This document shows positions 17,771 through 26,676 of a stretch of 37,046 nucleotides of DNA, piece after piece. A model generated the notes under the pieces. The model worked only from the letters and a program-made list of their open reading frames with translations, made no database searches and was not told where the DNA came from. Source of the stretch: UBA9410 sp036123585 (GTDB lineage: Bacteria > Actinomycetota > Acidimicrobiia > Acidimicrobiales > MedAcidi-G1); NCBI GenBank assembly GCA_036123585.1, contig JAZADN010000082.1, positions 1 through 37,046 on the forward strand, given 5' to 3'. Both the position numbers and the translations under genes were made by a program. Positions within the stretch are counted from its first letter, which is position 1. Each line of letters opens with the position of its first letter.

Positions 17771-18784
17771 TCAGCCGTCGGCGAACCCCTCCGGGTGGGC
17801 CTCGCACCACCGCCAGTGGTCCTCGATCATGGTCCGCAGATCCTGCTTCGCGGACCATCCGAGCACCTCGTCGGCAAAAGACGGGTCGGCCCAGATTTGC
17901 TCGACGTCACCTGGACGGCGCCCGACCACCTCGTGGGCGATGGCGTGACCCACCACCTCTTCGGCCATGCGCACCAGTTCGAGAACGGTGTACCCCCGAC
18001 CGGTCCCGAGGTTGACCGCCGTAGCGCCGGGGCGTGTCGCCAACGCGTCGAGGGCTGCCACGTGGGCCTCGGCCAAGTCCACTACATGGAGATAGTCCCG
18101 CACCGCGCTGCCATCCGGCGTGTCATAGTCCCCGCCGAACACCTGGAGTCGGTCCCGTCGACCGGCAACAACCTGCATCAGAAGGGGAACGAGATTGGTC
18201 GGGATGCCAGTCGGGCCCTCTCCGATCGCACCGGAGGGGTGGGCACCGATCGGGTTGAAGTAGCGCAGCAACATCACGTCAAGGCCGCCGGCGGCTGCTA
18301 CCGCCTCCAAAACTTGTTCGCCATGCAACTTGGTCCAGCCGTATGGGTTGACCGCCCCGATCGGCGAGTCCTCGGTCACCGGGACCTCGTCAGGCTCCCC
18401 ATACACGGTGCACGACGACGAGAACACCAGACGACGGATTCCTCGGTCCCCCATGGCGGTCAGGACACCGAGCAAAGAGCCCAGGTTGTTACGGAAGTAG
18501 GCCAGCGGCTGTTCGACTGATTCGGCCACCGACTTGGAAGCCGCAAAGTGGACCACCTCGTCTACCTCGTACCGGTCGATGGCCTCACCTACCAGGCGTA
18601 GGTCGGCCGCATCGCCTTCCACAAACTTCAGGTCCGGCGTGGTCAACCCCCGAACGGCGTCGACGGCGGCAGTCGAGGCGTTGGACAGGTCGTCGAGCAG
18701 AACCACCTGACGACCCGCCTCGTGAAGAGCCACCGCGGTGTGGCTCCCGATGTAGCCCGCGCCACCAGTTACCAAGACCGCCAC
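17771..18784 (-). CDS. galE: UDP-glucose 4-epimerase
   Basis: A 337-residue SDR epimerase interconverting UDP-glucose and UDP-galactose (or the N-acetyl forms). It has VLVTGGAGYIGSHTAVAL, VVHFAASKSVAESV, SSSCTVYG, NPYGWTKLHGEQ (YxxxK), the GalE-typical RYFNPIGAHPSGAIGE and RDYLHVVDLAEAH. Length matches GalE. The GTG at 18784 is chosen because GAGGAGG lies just upstream and conserved sequence starts at once; it follows the stop of the guanylyltransferase-like gene by one base. It is the last gene of the LCP-headed minus-strand run and would provide galactose-type donors for the glycosyltransferases upstream. Confidence 0.92.
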   Translation of the reverse strand: MAVLVTGGAGYIGSHTAVALHEAGRQVVLLDDLSNASTAAVDAVRGLTTPDLKFVEGDAADLRLVGEAIDRYEVDEVVHFAASKSVAESVEQPLAYFRNNLGSLLGVLTAMGDRGIRRLVFSSSCTVYGEPDEVPVTEDSPIGAVNPYGWTKLHGEQVLEAVAAAGGLDVMLLRYFNPIGAHPSGAIGEGPTGIPTNLVPLLMQVVAGRRDRLQVFGGDYDTPDGSAVRDYLHVVDLAEAHVAALDALATRPGATAVNLGTGRGYTVLELVRMAEEVVGHAIAHEVVGRRPGDVEQIWADPSFADEVLGWSAKQDLRTMIEDHWRWCEAHPEGFADG

Positions 18785-18785
18785 G

Positions 18786-19787
18786 TCAGTCCTCCTCTGG
18801 GAAGCGGCCGCCATCGAGGATTGTGCCGGAAGCAACCGTGGCACCGGGTCCGACCAGACAGCCGCCCAACACCGAGGCGCCCTCGCCGATGGTCGCCCCG
18901 GGACCGACCACCGATGCGCGGACTGTCGATCCATGGCCGATGGTCGCTCCGTCCATGACGACAGCGTCGCACACCTCCGTCCCCGACCCGATGCTGCTGC
19001 CGGCCATGACCACCGACCCGTGAACCCGCGCCCCGACGTCGACGATGGCCGCTTCGTGAACGGCGGTCAGGTCGGCTCGGGTCCCGTCCACCAGATCCAG
19101 ATTGGCCCGCAGGTAGGCCTCGGGCGTCCCGGTGTCCAGCCAGTAGCCGTCGGACGGCTCAGCGTGCAGTGCACCCTCGGCGGCGAGGGTCGGGAAGACC
19201 TCCCGCTCAATCGACATCCGGTGTCCGGGGGCGATCCGGTCCAGGACTGTCGGCTCCAGGACGTAGGTCCCAGCGTTGATCCACCGCGACGGCGCCTCAT
19301 CGATCGATGGCTTCTCCACGAACTCCAGCACCCGACGCTCCTCGTCGAAGGGCACCACCCCATAGCGGGACGGGTCGTCCACTTCGGTAAGGGCGATGGT
19401 CCCCAACGCACCGGCCCCTCGATGCCGGGCCACCATGCCGGTCACGTCCAGGTCAGTCAGCACGTCACCATTCAGGACCAAGAAGGCCTTCTCGATGCCC
19501 GCCTCAAGCGCCGCGAAGCGGACTGCCCCAGCGGTGCCCAGCGGCTCGGGTTCCACCGCGCAGTGCAGTGGCATCCCGGCGCACGTGCCGTCCGGATAGG
19601 CCACGGTGAATGCCTCCGGCCGGAAGCCGAGGGACAGCACCACCCGGGTCACGCCGTGCGCAGCAAGATGGGCGACGACATGCTCGATCATCGGCCGGTC
19701 GACGACCGGAAGCATCTGCTTCGGGGTGTCCGCGGTCAGCGGACGGAGGCGGGTGCCGAACCCACCGACGAGGACAACGGCCTCCAC
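18786..19787 (-). CDS. Mannose-1-phosphate guanylyltransferase-like NDP-sugar pyrophosphorylase
   Basis: A 333-residue protein with an N-terminal nucleotidyltransferase domain: LVGGFGTRLRPLT and TPKQMLPVVDRPMI form the nucleotide-binding loop, LNGDVLTDLD the metal site, FVEKP and WINAGTYVLEP the sugar site. From about residue 240 on there are hexapeptide repeats of a left-handed beta helix (GSVVMAGSSIGSGTEV, GATIGHGSTVRASVVG). This matches the mycobacterial ManC/ManB-type enzyme that makes GDP-mannose from mannose-1-phosphate and GTP. The base specificity cannot be read with certainty; a glucose- or other sugar-1-phosphate transferase is possible. Start GTG. It sits directly upstream of galE and 11 bases downstream of an unrecognised membrane protein. 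Confidence 0.82.
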   Translation of the reverse strand: MEAVVLVGGFGTRLRPLTADTPKQMLPVVDRPMIEHVVAHLAAHGVTRVVLSLGFRPEAFTVAYPDGTCAGMPLHCAVEPEPLGTAGAVRFAALEAGIEKAFLVLNGDVLTDLDVTGMVARHRGAGALGTIALTEVDDPSRYGVVPFDEERRVLEFVEKPSIDEAPSRWINAGTYVLEPTVLDRIAPGHRMSIEREVFPTLAAEGALHAEPSDGYWLDTGTPEAYLRANLDLVDGTRADLTAVHEAAIVDVGARVHGSVVMAGSSIGSGTEVCDAVVMDGATIGHGSTVRASVVGPGATIGEGASVLGGCLVGPGATVASGTILDGGRFPEED

Positions 19788-19798
19788 GGGCCGGCCGA

Positions 19799-20485
19799 CT
19801 ATTCGGCGACGGTGGTCGTCGTCGCCAGGGTGGGAGAGTCGGACTGCAGGCGCTCCGGGTCCACCGTGTCCAGGAACGAGAGCCGTTCGGTCCGCGGCCG
19901 CGGGGGCTCGACGCCCTCGGGGACTATGGCGATGGTGAACGCCTCGCGGTTCTTCAGGAAGCGGATGCCGGCCACATCCTCAGTGACCACCTCGGGCTCC
20001 CGGTCTAGGTCGTCGGCATCGAAGCGAGCAACCTTCAGGACGCCGGGTTCACCGTTGCAGTCGGCGCCTTCGACTACCAACTCGCCGGTGTCGAGCAGGA
20101 TGGACCCGTCATCGATGAAGCCCCCAAAGGCCGAGAAGAACTCACCCAAGGTGGCGTCGCGGCCCGAGGCCAACTTGTTGAACGGATGGATGTGGATCAG
20201 GCCGTCGCCGTGGGAGTGGATCCCGTTCGGATCGGTCTCGAGCACGATCTTGGATCGGAAGTCGTCGCAGACGTACACGTCGTAGGCAGAGTGCCAATGG
20301 TCCCCGACCCGGGGAGCTGACGTGGCCTCCCGGTCGGTCCGGGCCCAGAAGACCAGGAGCCCGCCGAGGAGGACGATGAGGGCGACCGCCGCCGGGAAGC
20401 CCAACTTCCGCTGTTCCCCGCTGCCGCCAGCCGATCCGGCCCGAGCGGCGCGGGCGACCTTGCTCGCCGAGTCTCCACGTGCCAT
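19799..20485 (-). CDS. Unrecognised membrane-anchored protein with His-rich motif
   Basis: A 228-residue protein with a basic N-terminus, one membrane helix (about 29-47, FPAAVALIVLLGGLLVFW) and an outward domain. The domain opens with DHWHSAYDVYVCDDF (His63, His65, Cys73), followed by NGIHSHGDGLIHIHPF (His90, His92, Asp94, His98, His100). A second Cys lies in VEGADCNGE. The spacing of His residues looks like a metal site. The end is a Thr-rich tail (TLATTTTVAE). I recognise no characterised family and assign no function. The ATG at 20485 is chosen because it gives a short basic tail before the helix. It sits between a GT4 gene and the guanylyltransferase-like gene, within the presumed envelope operon. 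Confidence 0.75.
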   Translation of the reverse strand: MARGDSASKVARAARAGSAGGSGEQRKLGFPAAVALIVLLGGLLVFWARTDREATSAPRVGDHWHSAYDVYVCDDFRSKIVLETDPNGIHSHGDGLIHIHPFNKLASGRDATLGEFFSAFGGFIDDGSILLDTGELVVEGADCNGEPGVLKVARFDADDLDREPEVVTEDVAGIRFLKNREAFTIAIVPEGVEPPRPRTERLSFLDTVDPERLQSDSPTLATTTTVAE

Positions 20486-20517
20486 GGCGGACGAGGATAT
20501 CGGCACCCCTCGGTGGA

Positions 20518-21768
20518 TCACCCGTGCCGGCCAGCCAGTTCCACCACCAGTTCCGTGTACGTCCCGGCCACCGAGTCAGGCGACCTCCAGGCCTCGGCCC
20601 ACCGGCGACCCCGATCACCCATGGCCCGACGACCCGCCGGATCATCGACCAGCCGCTCGATGACCGGCACCAGCGTGTCGGCGTCGTCCGGAGGAACCGA
20701 CAGGCCGGCACCGGCCTCGTCGAGGATCCGGGCCACCTCCGACCCCTCGTCGATCGAGGCCACCACCGGTCGACCGGCGGCCAGCACCGAGTAGGTCTTG
20801 GACGGCACGCTGGAAGCGGCCAGGCCGGCCCGCAGCAAGACCAGGTGGATGTCCGCGGTCGCCAGCACCTCGGGGACCCTCTCGATGGGCTGGTAGCCGA
20901 CGACCACCAGGTTGGGCAGGTCCCGCGCCGCCTCGACGAGGTCGTCGAAACGGATGCCACCGCCGTTGACCACGTAGACGAGGTCGTCGCGGTCGCGGTG
21001 TCGTCGAGCCGCTTCCACCACCAGGTCCAGGGATTGCGAGTGACCGAGGTTCCCGGCGTACATGACGACGGTCCGGTCACCCAGGCCCAGCTCCGTGCGG
21101 TATCCGGTTGCGCGGTCTAGGGGCCGGACGGCCTCGACGTCCACGAAGTTGGGCACCACCCGGACCAGCGGCCGGTCGCCGGACCCGACCTTGGCTCGGA
21201 CGTTCACCGCCAGGTCGTCGGACAGCACGGTGACCGCGTCGGATCGCCGGTAGGTGGCCCGTTCCAGCCAGCGGAAGAACCGGATGGCCCTTGCCGAGCG
21301 CAGTGCCCCGACTTCGACTGCGACGTCCGGGAAGACGTCCTGGACGTTGAACACCAGTGGGCAGCGGTGGCGGCGGGCCAGGATCCAGCCGGCCAGGCCG
21401 AAGGTCAGCGGTGGCGAGATGGCCACCACACCGTCAAACGGGCCACGCTTCAGGACCCCGACCAGAGTGGCCAGTCCGGTCAGGCCGAGGAAGCCGAGCG
21501 CCCGACCGACCAGGTTGCTCCGCTCGACATCACCCTTCTCAGTCGGGAAGGGATGGAGGCGGATCACGGTGGCCTCGCCGTAGTGGCCGCGGCGGACCGG
21601 ACGCCCTCGCCACCCGTCGGCGATCCGATGGTCGCGGTACCAGGGAAGGGACGTCAGCACGTGCACGTCGTGTCCCCGACCGGTCAGGCCATCGACAATG
21701 GCCGACACCACCTCGCCGGTGGGCGCCGTGTCGGGCCGCAGGTGGGGCGTGAGGACGAGGAGTCGCAT
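20518..21768 (-). CDS. GT4-family glycosyltransferase (WbuB/WcaI-like)
   Basis: A 416-residue GT-B type enzyme. The N-terminal half has MRLLVLTPHLRPDTAPTGEV, the family-typical FNVQDVFPD and a membrane-associated basic/hydrophobic region. The C-terminal half has VVMYAGNLGHSQSLDLVVEAA (phosphate-binding strand and loop), VGYQPIERVPEVLATAD and SVPSKTYSVLAAGRPVVAS, as in WbuB/WcaI-like sugar transferases. It would add a sugar to a lipid-linked glycan at the cytoplasmic face; donor unknown. The ATG at 21768 has GGAGGAG nine bases upstream. The stop of the preceding GT4 gene lies two bases before it. Confidence 0.88.
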   Translation of the reverse strand: MRLLVLTPHLRPDTAPTGEVVSAIVDGLTGRGHDVHVLTSLPWYRDHRIADGWRGRPVRRGHYGEATVIRLHPFPTEKGDVERSNLVGRALGFLGLTGLATLVGVLKRGPFDGVVAISPPLTFGLAGWILARRHRCPLVFNVQDVFPDVAVEVGALRSARAIRFFRWLERATYRRSDAVTVLSDDLAVNVRAKVGSGDRPLVRVVPNFVDVEAVRPLDRATGYRTELGLGDRTVVMYAGNLGHSQSLDLVVEAARRHRDRDDLVYVVNGGGIRFDDLVEAARDLPNLVVVGYQPIERVPEVLATADIHLVLLRAGLAASSVPSKTYSVLAAGRPVVASIDEGSEVARILDEAGAGLSVPPDDADTLVPVIERLVDDPAGRRAMGDRGRRWAEAWRSPDSVAGTYTELVVELAGRHG

Positions 21769-21770
21769 GG

Positions 21771-22880
21771 TCAGCGACTCCTCCGGTCCAGGAGCATGCG
21801 CCACGCCCGATCCAACGCCTCGGCGGTGGCCTCACAACTGTGGTCGACCGCTCGGCGGAGGCCGTCGAGCGCCAGGTCCCGCCGGTGGGCCTCGTCAGCG
21901 AGGACGAATTGGAGCCGACGGGCCCATTCGTCGGCCTCCGCGTCGACGGCGATCCGGGCGGCTGGTCCGACCAGAGCAGCTGCCGGGGTGCCGTCGGCGA
22001 CGAGGACGGACACGCCGGCCGCCATGGCCTCCAGCACCGGGAGCCCGAAGCCTTCGTAGGAAGACGGGAAGGCCACCACGGTGGCCGATGCCATCCATTC
22101 GGTCAACTCAGCGGTGGGTACGCGGCCCGGCCGGTCGATCCGGTCCGCGTGTCGGCTGGCAGCCACAAGACGCCGGACCTTCTCCTCGGCGCGACCAGCG
22201 CCCCCGGTCAGGATCAGACGGACCGTGGGGTGGTCGTCGGCAAGGTATTCGAAGGCCCGGACCAGCAGTTCGTGACGCTTGTGGGGGTGGGTGGCCGCCG
22301 GATACAGGACGGTCGGCGACCCACTGGGTTCGGCCGGGTCCGGCGCGACGGAGTGCACTCCGGCCGACACGGTGGCTACCCGCGACCGGTCGACGCCGAA
22401 GCGCCGGACCACGTCATCGCCCACGGCATCCGACACGGTGACCACCACGTCCGCCCGACGAATCGACCGGGGCAGGGCATGGCCAAGGTAGGTGCGCTTC
22501 ACCGTCGAGAAGTTCTCCGGATGGTCCAGCGGCTGGAGGTCGTGGACGGTCACTCCCACCGGCCGCCCTGTCCGCACCGGGATCCGACCCCCGAGGTGGT
22601 GGACGGCATCGAGGCGGCGGGCCCGAGCGGCCAGCCAGGTGGTTTCGGCGGCCAGCCGTCGCCAACGACGACGGTTGTCCAACGGGTGGGTCTCCAAATC
22701 CAGAGCACGGCCGAGGTCCGGATAGGTGTCCGCCGCCTCCTCGCTCAGGAACGCCACCGGACATAAATCGGACGACCCGTGGCGAGCATGGGCCATCAGG
22801 GTGCGCACTGCGTACTCCTCGCTACCGCCCACGTCGCCGGGGACCATCCAGAGCAGGTCGACGGCGATCCGGGCCCTCAT
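21771..22880 (-). CDS. GT4-family glycosyltransferase
   Basis: A 369-residue GT-B enzyme. It begins MRARIAVDLLWMVPGDVGGS with the glycine-rich acceptor loop, shows VTVHDLQPLDHPENFS in the N-domain, and in the C-domain TVLYPAATHPHKRHELLVRA and FPSSYEGFGLPVLEAMAAG, the E(x7)E donor-binding motif. The ATG overlaps the stop of the preceding gene as ATGA with GGGGAGG upstream, so the longer frame to 23180 is a shadow. It is the second of three consecutive GT4 genes behind an LCP gene. The sugar specificity cannot be predicted. Confidence 0.9.
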   Translation of the reverse strand: MRARIAVDLLWMVPGDVGGSEEYAVRTLMAHARHGSSDLCPVAFLSEEAADTYPDLGRALDLETHPLDNRRRWRRLAAETTWLAARARRLDAVHHLGGRIPVRTGRPVGVTVHDLQPLDHPENFSTVKRTYLGHALPRSIRRADVVVTVSDAVGDDVVRRFGVDRSRVATVSAGVHSVAPDPAEPSGSPTVLYPAATHPHKRHELLVRAFEYLADDHPTVRLILTGGAGRAEEKVRRLVAASRHADRIDRPGRVPTAELTEWMASATVVAFPSSYEGFGLPVLEAMAAGVSVLVADGTPAAALVGPAARIAVDAEADEWARRLQFVLADEAHRRDLALDGLRRAVDHSCEATAEALDRAWRMLLDRRSR

Positions 22881-24016
22881 CCTCCCCACCGTGCCACGGC
22901 CTCGCGGTACACAAGGACCGTCGCCTCCGCAGTGGCCTTCCACGTGAACGCCGCGGCCCGCTCGAGGCCCGCTGCCGCCAGTCGGTCGGCCAGCACCCCG
23001 TCGGACAGCACGGCTCCGAGGGCCTCGCCGACGGCCCCGGCGTCGGTGGGATCCGCAACCAGCGCTGCCCCTGCGGCCACCTCCTCGGTTGCCGTCCCGG
23101 ACGAGGTGACGACCGGCGTCCCGGCGGCCATGGCCTCCAGCACGGGCAGGCCGAAGCCCTCTTGCAGACTGGGGAGGCAAAGCACGGAGGCCGCCTCCAG
23201 CCAGGCATCCCGTTCGGGCTCCGGCACCGGACCAACCAGGACCGCTCGGTCACCCAGAGGCGCGGTGATCCGACAGGCGTCGGCCTCCCACCCGGTGGGT
23301 CCGATCAGAACCAGAGGGATGCTGCCACCACCGGGGATCCGGTCCATGGCGGCCACGAGACCAGGGAGGTTCTTCCGGGGCTCAACGGTCCCTATCCACA
23401 GCACGAACGACCCGTCGACGCAATGCCGCCGAAGGACGCTTCGGACCGCTTCCCGGGCTCCAGGCAGGACCACCTTGGCGGGTCCCACCCCGAGGGGGAC
23501 AACGTGGAGCCGATCCTCGTCGAAGCCGGCCGCGACGAGGTCTCGGAGGGTGGCCTCCGACGGGCAGGCGACCACCTCGGCGCGCCGGGCGTCAGTCAGC
23601 CAAGCCTCGAACAGCCGACGGCCCCGAGACGTGGCCACCTCAGGGTGGCGGCGCCAGGCCAGGTCATGGACGGTCGCCACCAACGGCCGTCGGGTCGGCG
23701 GTACCGCTCCGCCGGAGGCGTGGACCAGGTCCACGTCGCTGATCAGGCTCTCCACCCTCGGCCGCGAGAAACGGTGCCACGACTCGTAGAGGAGGGCACG
23801 TGGGAGACGTGACGCGACCAGCGGAAGTTCAGATGGCGGCGCGACCGGGAAACCGTCAGCCGGCAACCCACTGTGATGGGCCGTCAGGCCCACCAGGTCC
23901 ACGTCGTCCCGGCCAACCAGGGCCTCGGCGGTCCGCACCGCGGCAACCGCCGTCCCGCCCGGCACGCGGTGCCAAGGCTGCTCAAGCAGATAGGCGATGC
24001 GTAGGCGACCAGTCAC
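22877..24016 (-). CDS. GT4-family glycosyltransferase
   Basis: A 379-residue GT-B enzyme related to the next gene. It has RIAYLLEQPWHRVPGGTAVA at the N-terminus, ATVHDLAWRRHPEVATSRGR, then FVLWIGTVEPRKNLPGLVAAM and LPSLQEGFGLPVLEAMAAG with the E(x7)E motif. The GTG at 24016 lies seven bases after the stop of the LCP gene; sequence upstream of it in the same frame belongs to the LCP gene on another frame. No strong ribosome-binding site is seen, so translation may depend on coupling. The donor and acceptor sugars are unknown. Confidence 0.88.
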   Translation of the reverse strand: MTGRLRIAYLLEQPWHRVPGGTAVAAVRTAEALVGRDDVDLVGLTAHHSGLPADGFPVAPPSELPLVASRLPRALLYESWHRFSRPRVESLISDVDLVHASGGAVPPTRRPLVATVHDLAWRRHPEVATSRGRRLFEAWLTDARRAEVVACPSEATLRDLVAAGFDEDRLHVVPLGVGPAKVVLPGAREAVRSVLRRHCVDGSFVLWIGTVEPRKNLPGLVAAMDRIPGGGSIPLVLIGPTGWEADACRITAPLGDRAVLVGPVPEPERDAWLEAASVLCLPSLQEGFGLPVLEAMAAGTPVVTSSGTATEEVAAGAALVADPTDAGAVGEALGAVLSDGVLADRLAAAGLERAAAFTWKATAEATVLVYREAVARWGG

Positions 24017-24023
24017 GGGCTGC

Positions 24024-25685
24024 TCAGGGACACGCCGAGCCGTCGGGCCGCCGACCGTCGACCGTCGACGGGACCTCGACCGCCAACCTCGGCGTCGAGC
24101 GGACGGGCAACACCATCGAAGGGTCCACCGCCTGATCGATGGCCGGAGCACCGACCTCCTCGTCCAGGACGGATACGGCTAGCCGGGCCAAGGCATCGAC
24201 TTCGTGGTGGGCCCGGGGAACGAGGAGAAAGGAGGCGAAGTCGCGGCCGAGAACCAGCTCGACCGAACGTCCCGCCTTCTCTGGATCGTCGCTGAAGGCG
24301 AAGCGGGGTGTGGGGGTCACCATTTGTCCTACCAAAACCGCGGCGGCAAAGTCGTCCCGGTGGGCCCGCACCTCGGTCACATCAACAGCGTCGGCCGACG
24401 CCGTCTCGACCGGGAAGCCCTTCAGGACCAGCTGGGCGTGGGCTGGGACCGACTCGTCGACCGGACCTCGTGCGTCGACCACCCGGACCGGGACGTCCTC
24501 GGGCCGCAGCGAAATACCCCGGAACACATCGAAGATCCGACGGGCTTCCAACCGGAGACGAAGCACCGAGGCCGAGCCCACCACATCGTCGTAGACCGGC
24601 AGCTCGTGCCGGTCGAGGTCATCGGGATCGAAGTCGGCAAAGGCCCGACCCAAGCTCAGGAGCGTCCGCATGGTCAGGCGGTCGTCGAGCACCACCGACC
24701 GTGCAGCCGCCTCTATGAGGTCGTCGCGCATGAGCAGCGACCGGGCACCGCCGTCGATCACCTCCTCGAGCGCCAGGGTAAGAAAGTCCTGCTGTCGCTG
24801 ATTCCGCTCCAGATCGTTCCAAACGCCGACCCGCTGCCACCGACCGTCCACGAACAGCTCCAACTTCCGGCTGCGCACAAAGGCCAGTCCGGCCCGGCCG
24901 TCGAGCACGGTGCAACCCGCCTCTGACACGTATAGCCCCGAGCCGACATCGCGGGCCGGGTGGGGAAACCACACTGGTACACCGCCGATCTCGTCGACCA
25001 CCTCCTCGAATCCGAGGAAGTCGACCACCACAAAGTCATGGATTGGGACGCCGAAGTTCCTAGTGACCGTCTCTACCAGGGTGGGGGCGCCAAGCTCCAT
25101 CCCGCCCACCAGTAGCGCAGAGGCCAGCTTCTCCTCTCGGACCGGGATGCCCTCCCGATGGATCATCACGTAAAGGTCCCGTGGCAACGAGACCAGTGCA
25201 GCAGTCCCCAGGTGCGGATCAAGGCGCAGCAGCATGATGGCATCGGCCAGTGCCACCCCGGGCGTCCGGTCCCGCTTTCCCGCCGGGTCGTCGTCTGGGA
25301 GGCCCACCGCACTGTCCGTGCCGATCAGGAGGATGTTGCGAGGTGGCGACGGCCGCTCCCCGTCCGAGGTACCCGTCGACTCCGCCCCACCGGAGCCGGC
25401 CCCGTCCTGAGGGTCATCGAGTGGCACCTCGAGGTCGGCGAGCACTCCGGCCGGGACGTCGATGCGCACGATGCTGCCCACCGCCTCCTCAAAGGCATCC
25501 AGCCGACCGGCGGCAAGGAGAAGGCCGAGCCCCACCAAGAGGCTGCCGACGATCAGCAGTCGTTGTGGCCAAGTACGGCGCGGGGCCCGATCATGGTCTG
25601 AAGACTTCTCGTCCACCGGCGCGTCCGGCACGTGGGTGGGTTCAGGCTCGACCGAATCGGGGCCCTCGACGGATCCGGGCGACAC
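24024..25685 (-). CDS. LCP (LytR-CpsA-Psr) family cell-wall glycopolymer ligase
   Basis: Members move glycopolymers from a polyprenyl carrier to peptidoglycan outside the membrane. The 553-residue protein has a cytoplasmic tail of about 40 residues, a membrane helix (43-60), an LCP domain (about 115-310) and a LytR_C domain (about 415-510). LCP landmarks are NILLIGTDS, LADAIMLLRLD (conserved Asp148, though the usual preceding Ser is Ala), VSLPRDLYV (Arg169) and LAFVRSRK then DLERNQRQQDFL. The GTG start lies seven bases behind a TAGGGT box. It heads the minus-strand run of three GT4 genes, the His-motif protein, the guanylyltransferase-like gene and galE, which suggests it ligates the polymer those enzymes make. 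Confidence 0.92.
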   Translation of the reverse strand: MSPGSVEGPDSVEPEPTHVPDAPVDEKSSDHDRAPRRTWPQRLLIVGSLLVGLGLLLAAGRLDAFEEAVGSIVRIDVPAGVLADLEVPLDDPQDGAGSGGAESTGTSDGERPSPPRNILLIGTDSAVGLPDDDPAGKRDRTPGVALADAIMLLRLDPHLGTAALVSLPRDLYVMIHREGIPVREEKLASALLVGGMELGAPTLVETVTRNFGVPIHDFVVVDFLGFEEVVDEIGGVPVWFPHPARDVGSGLYVSEAGCTVLDGRAGLAFVRSRKLELFVDGRWQRVGVWNDLERNQRQQDFLTLALEEVIDGGARSLLMRDDLIEAAARSVVLDDRLTMRTLLSLGRAFADFDPDDLDRHELPVYDDVVGSASVLRLRLEARRIFDVFRGISLRPEDVPVRVVDARGPVDESVPAHAQLVLKGFPVETASADAVDVTEVRAHRDDFAAAVLVGQMVTPTPRFAFSDDPEKAGRSVELVLGRDFASFLLVPRAHHEVDALARLAVSVLDEEVGAPAIDQAVDPSMVLPVRSTPRLAVEVPSTVDGRRPDGSACP

Positions 25686-25692
25686 GTCTACG

Positions 25693-25698
25693 ACCCTA
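25693..25698 (-). promoter_or_regulatory. Putative leaderless -10 box (TAGGGT) for the LCP operon
   Basis: TAGGGT on the minus strand, seven-base spacer CGTAGAC, then the GTG at 25685. It is about 80 bases from the divergent -10 box of the aminotransferase gene. Confidence 0.5.
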
Positions 25699-25780
25699 CC
25701 AGTGGCCCTCCATCGGGCTCAGTCGCTCCGGACCGGTGACCTGGCGGTCGAAGCGACCCCACTCGCACAGCGGACGGGCC

Positions 25781-25786
25781 TAGCCT
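25781..25786 (+). promoter_or_regulatory. Putative leaderless -10 box (TAGCCT) for the aminotransferase gene
   Basis: TAGCCT, six-base spacer CGGTCG, then ATG at 25793. No ribosome-binding site is present in the spacer. Confidence 0.5.
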
Positions 25787-25792
25787 CGGTCG

Positions 25793-26659
25793 ATGCCCCC
25801 TCCTCCCCCTCCGGATGCGCAGGTCGGAGCTTGCTGGACCAATGGTCGCCTTGTCGACCCCGACCGGCCTTCGATTCTCGCCGACGACCACGCAGTGGTT
25901 GTCGGCGACGGGGTGTTCGAGACCATGAAGGTGGTCGACCGAACCCCGTTCGCCCTGACCCGACATCTCCGACGACTTGCAGCCTCTGCTGCGGGACTAG
26001 GCCTCTCCGAGGTCGACGAGGGCCGAGTCCGCGCCGCCGTCGAAGAGGTGCTGGCCGCCGATCCCCATGCCGGCCTACTGCGCATCACATGGTCGAGCGG
26101 GAGCGGCCCCCTCGGCTCAGCTCGAGGAGGCGGTGACGGCACCCTGGTGGTCGCCTCCTCGCCGGGAAACAACTGGCCGACCGCCGAAGCCGTCCATCTG
26201 GTGAAATGGCGACGCAACGAACACGGAGCCCTAACCGGACTAAAGACCACCTCGTACGCTGAAAACGCTCTGGCCCTGGCCACCGCCAAACAGGAGGGCT
26301 GCACCGAGGCGATTTTCCGCAACGTGGCAGGGGACCTCTGCGAAGGCACCAGCACCAACCTCTTTCTGGTGGTTGACGGCGTGCCCACCACTCCGCCGCT
26401 CTCCTCGGGTTGCCTAGCGGGAGTGACCCGGGACCTCCTCCTGGAGGCCTTGGGCAACGAGGTGGTAGTCCGCAACCTCGCCCCGGACGAACTCCACACC
26501 GCCGAGGAGGCCTTCCTGACTTCGACAACCCGCGATGTCAGCCCCATCTTGGCCGTAACTGGGATCGTCGACGCGACCTTCGACCCGGCACCGGGCCCGG
26601 CCACCATCCGGGCCATGACCGCTTTCGCCACAGTTCAGGCCTCGTCGCTGGATCCCTAG
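25793..26659 (+). CDS. Aminotransferase class IV (4-amino-4-deoxychorismate lyase-like)
   Basis: A 288-residue PLP enzyme of fold type IV. It shows VVGDGVFETMKV (36-47), RHLRRLAASAAGLGL, GLKTTSYAENALALATAKQE with the PLP lysine at 151, EGTSTNLFLV and LAGVTRDLLLEA. The pattern is shared by PabC (folate pathway), branched-chain and D-amino-acid aminotransferases; the short length and the GVFETM and TSTN motifs favour PabC. Folate context is absent here, so the substrate stays open. The start follows a -10 box by six bases. It converges with birA, 17 bases away. Confidence 0.85.
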   Translation: MPPPPPPDAQVGACWTNGRLVDPDRPSILADDHAVVVGDGVFETMKVVDRTPFALTRHLRRLAASAAGLGLSEVDEGRVRAAVEEVLAADPHAGLLRITWSSGSGPLGSARGGGDGTLVVASSPGNNWPTAEAVHLVKWRRNEHGALTGLKTTSYAENALALATAKQEGCTEAIFRNVAGDLCEGTSTNLFLVVDGVPTTPPLSSGCLAGVTRDLLLEALGNEVVVRNLAPDELHTAEEAFLTSTTRDVSPILAVTGIVDATFDPAPGPATIRAMTAFATVQASSLDP

Positions 26660-26676
26660 TTGAGGATCACCTCGAG

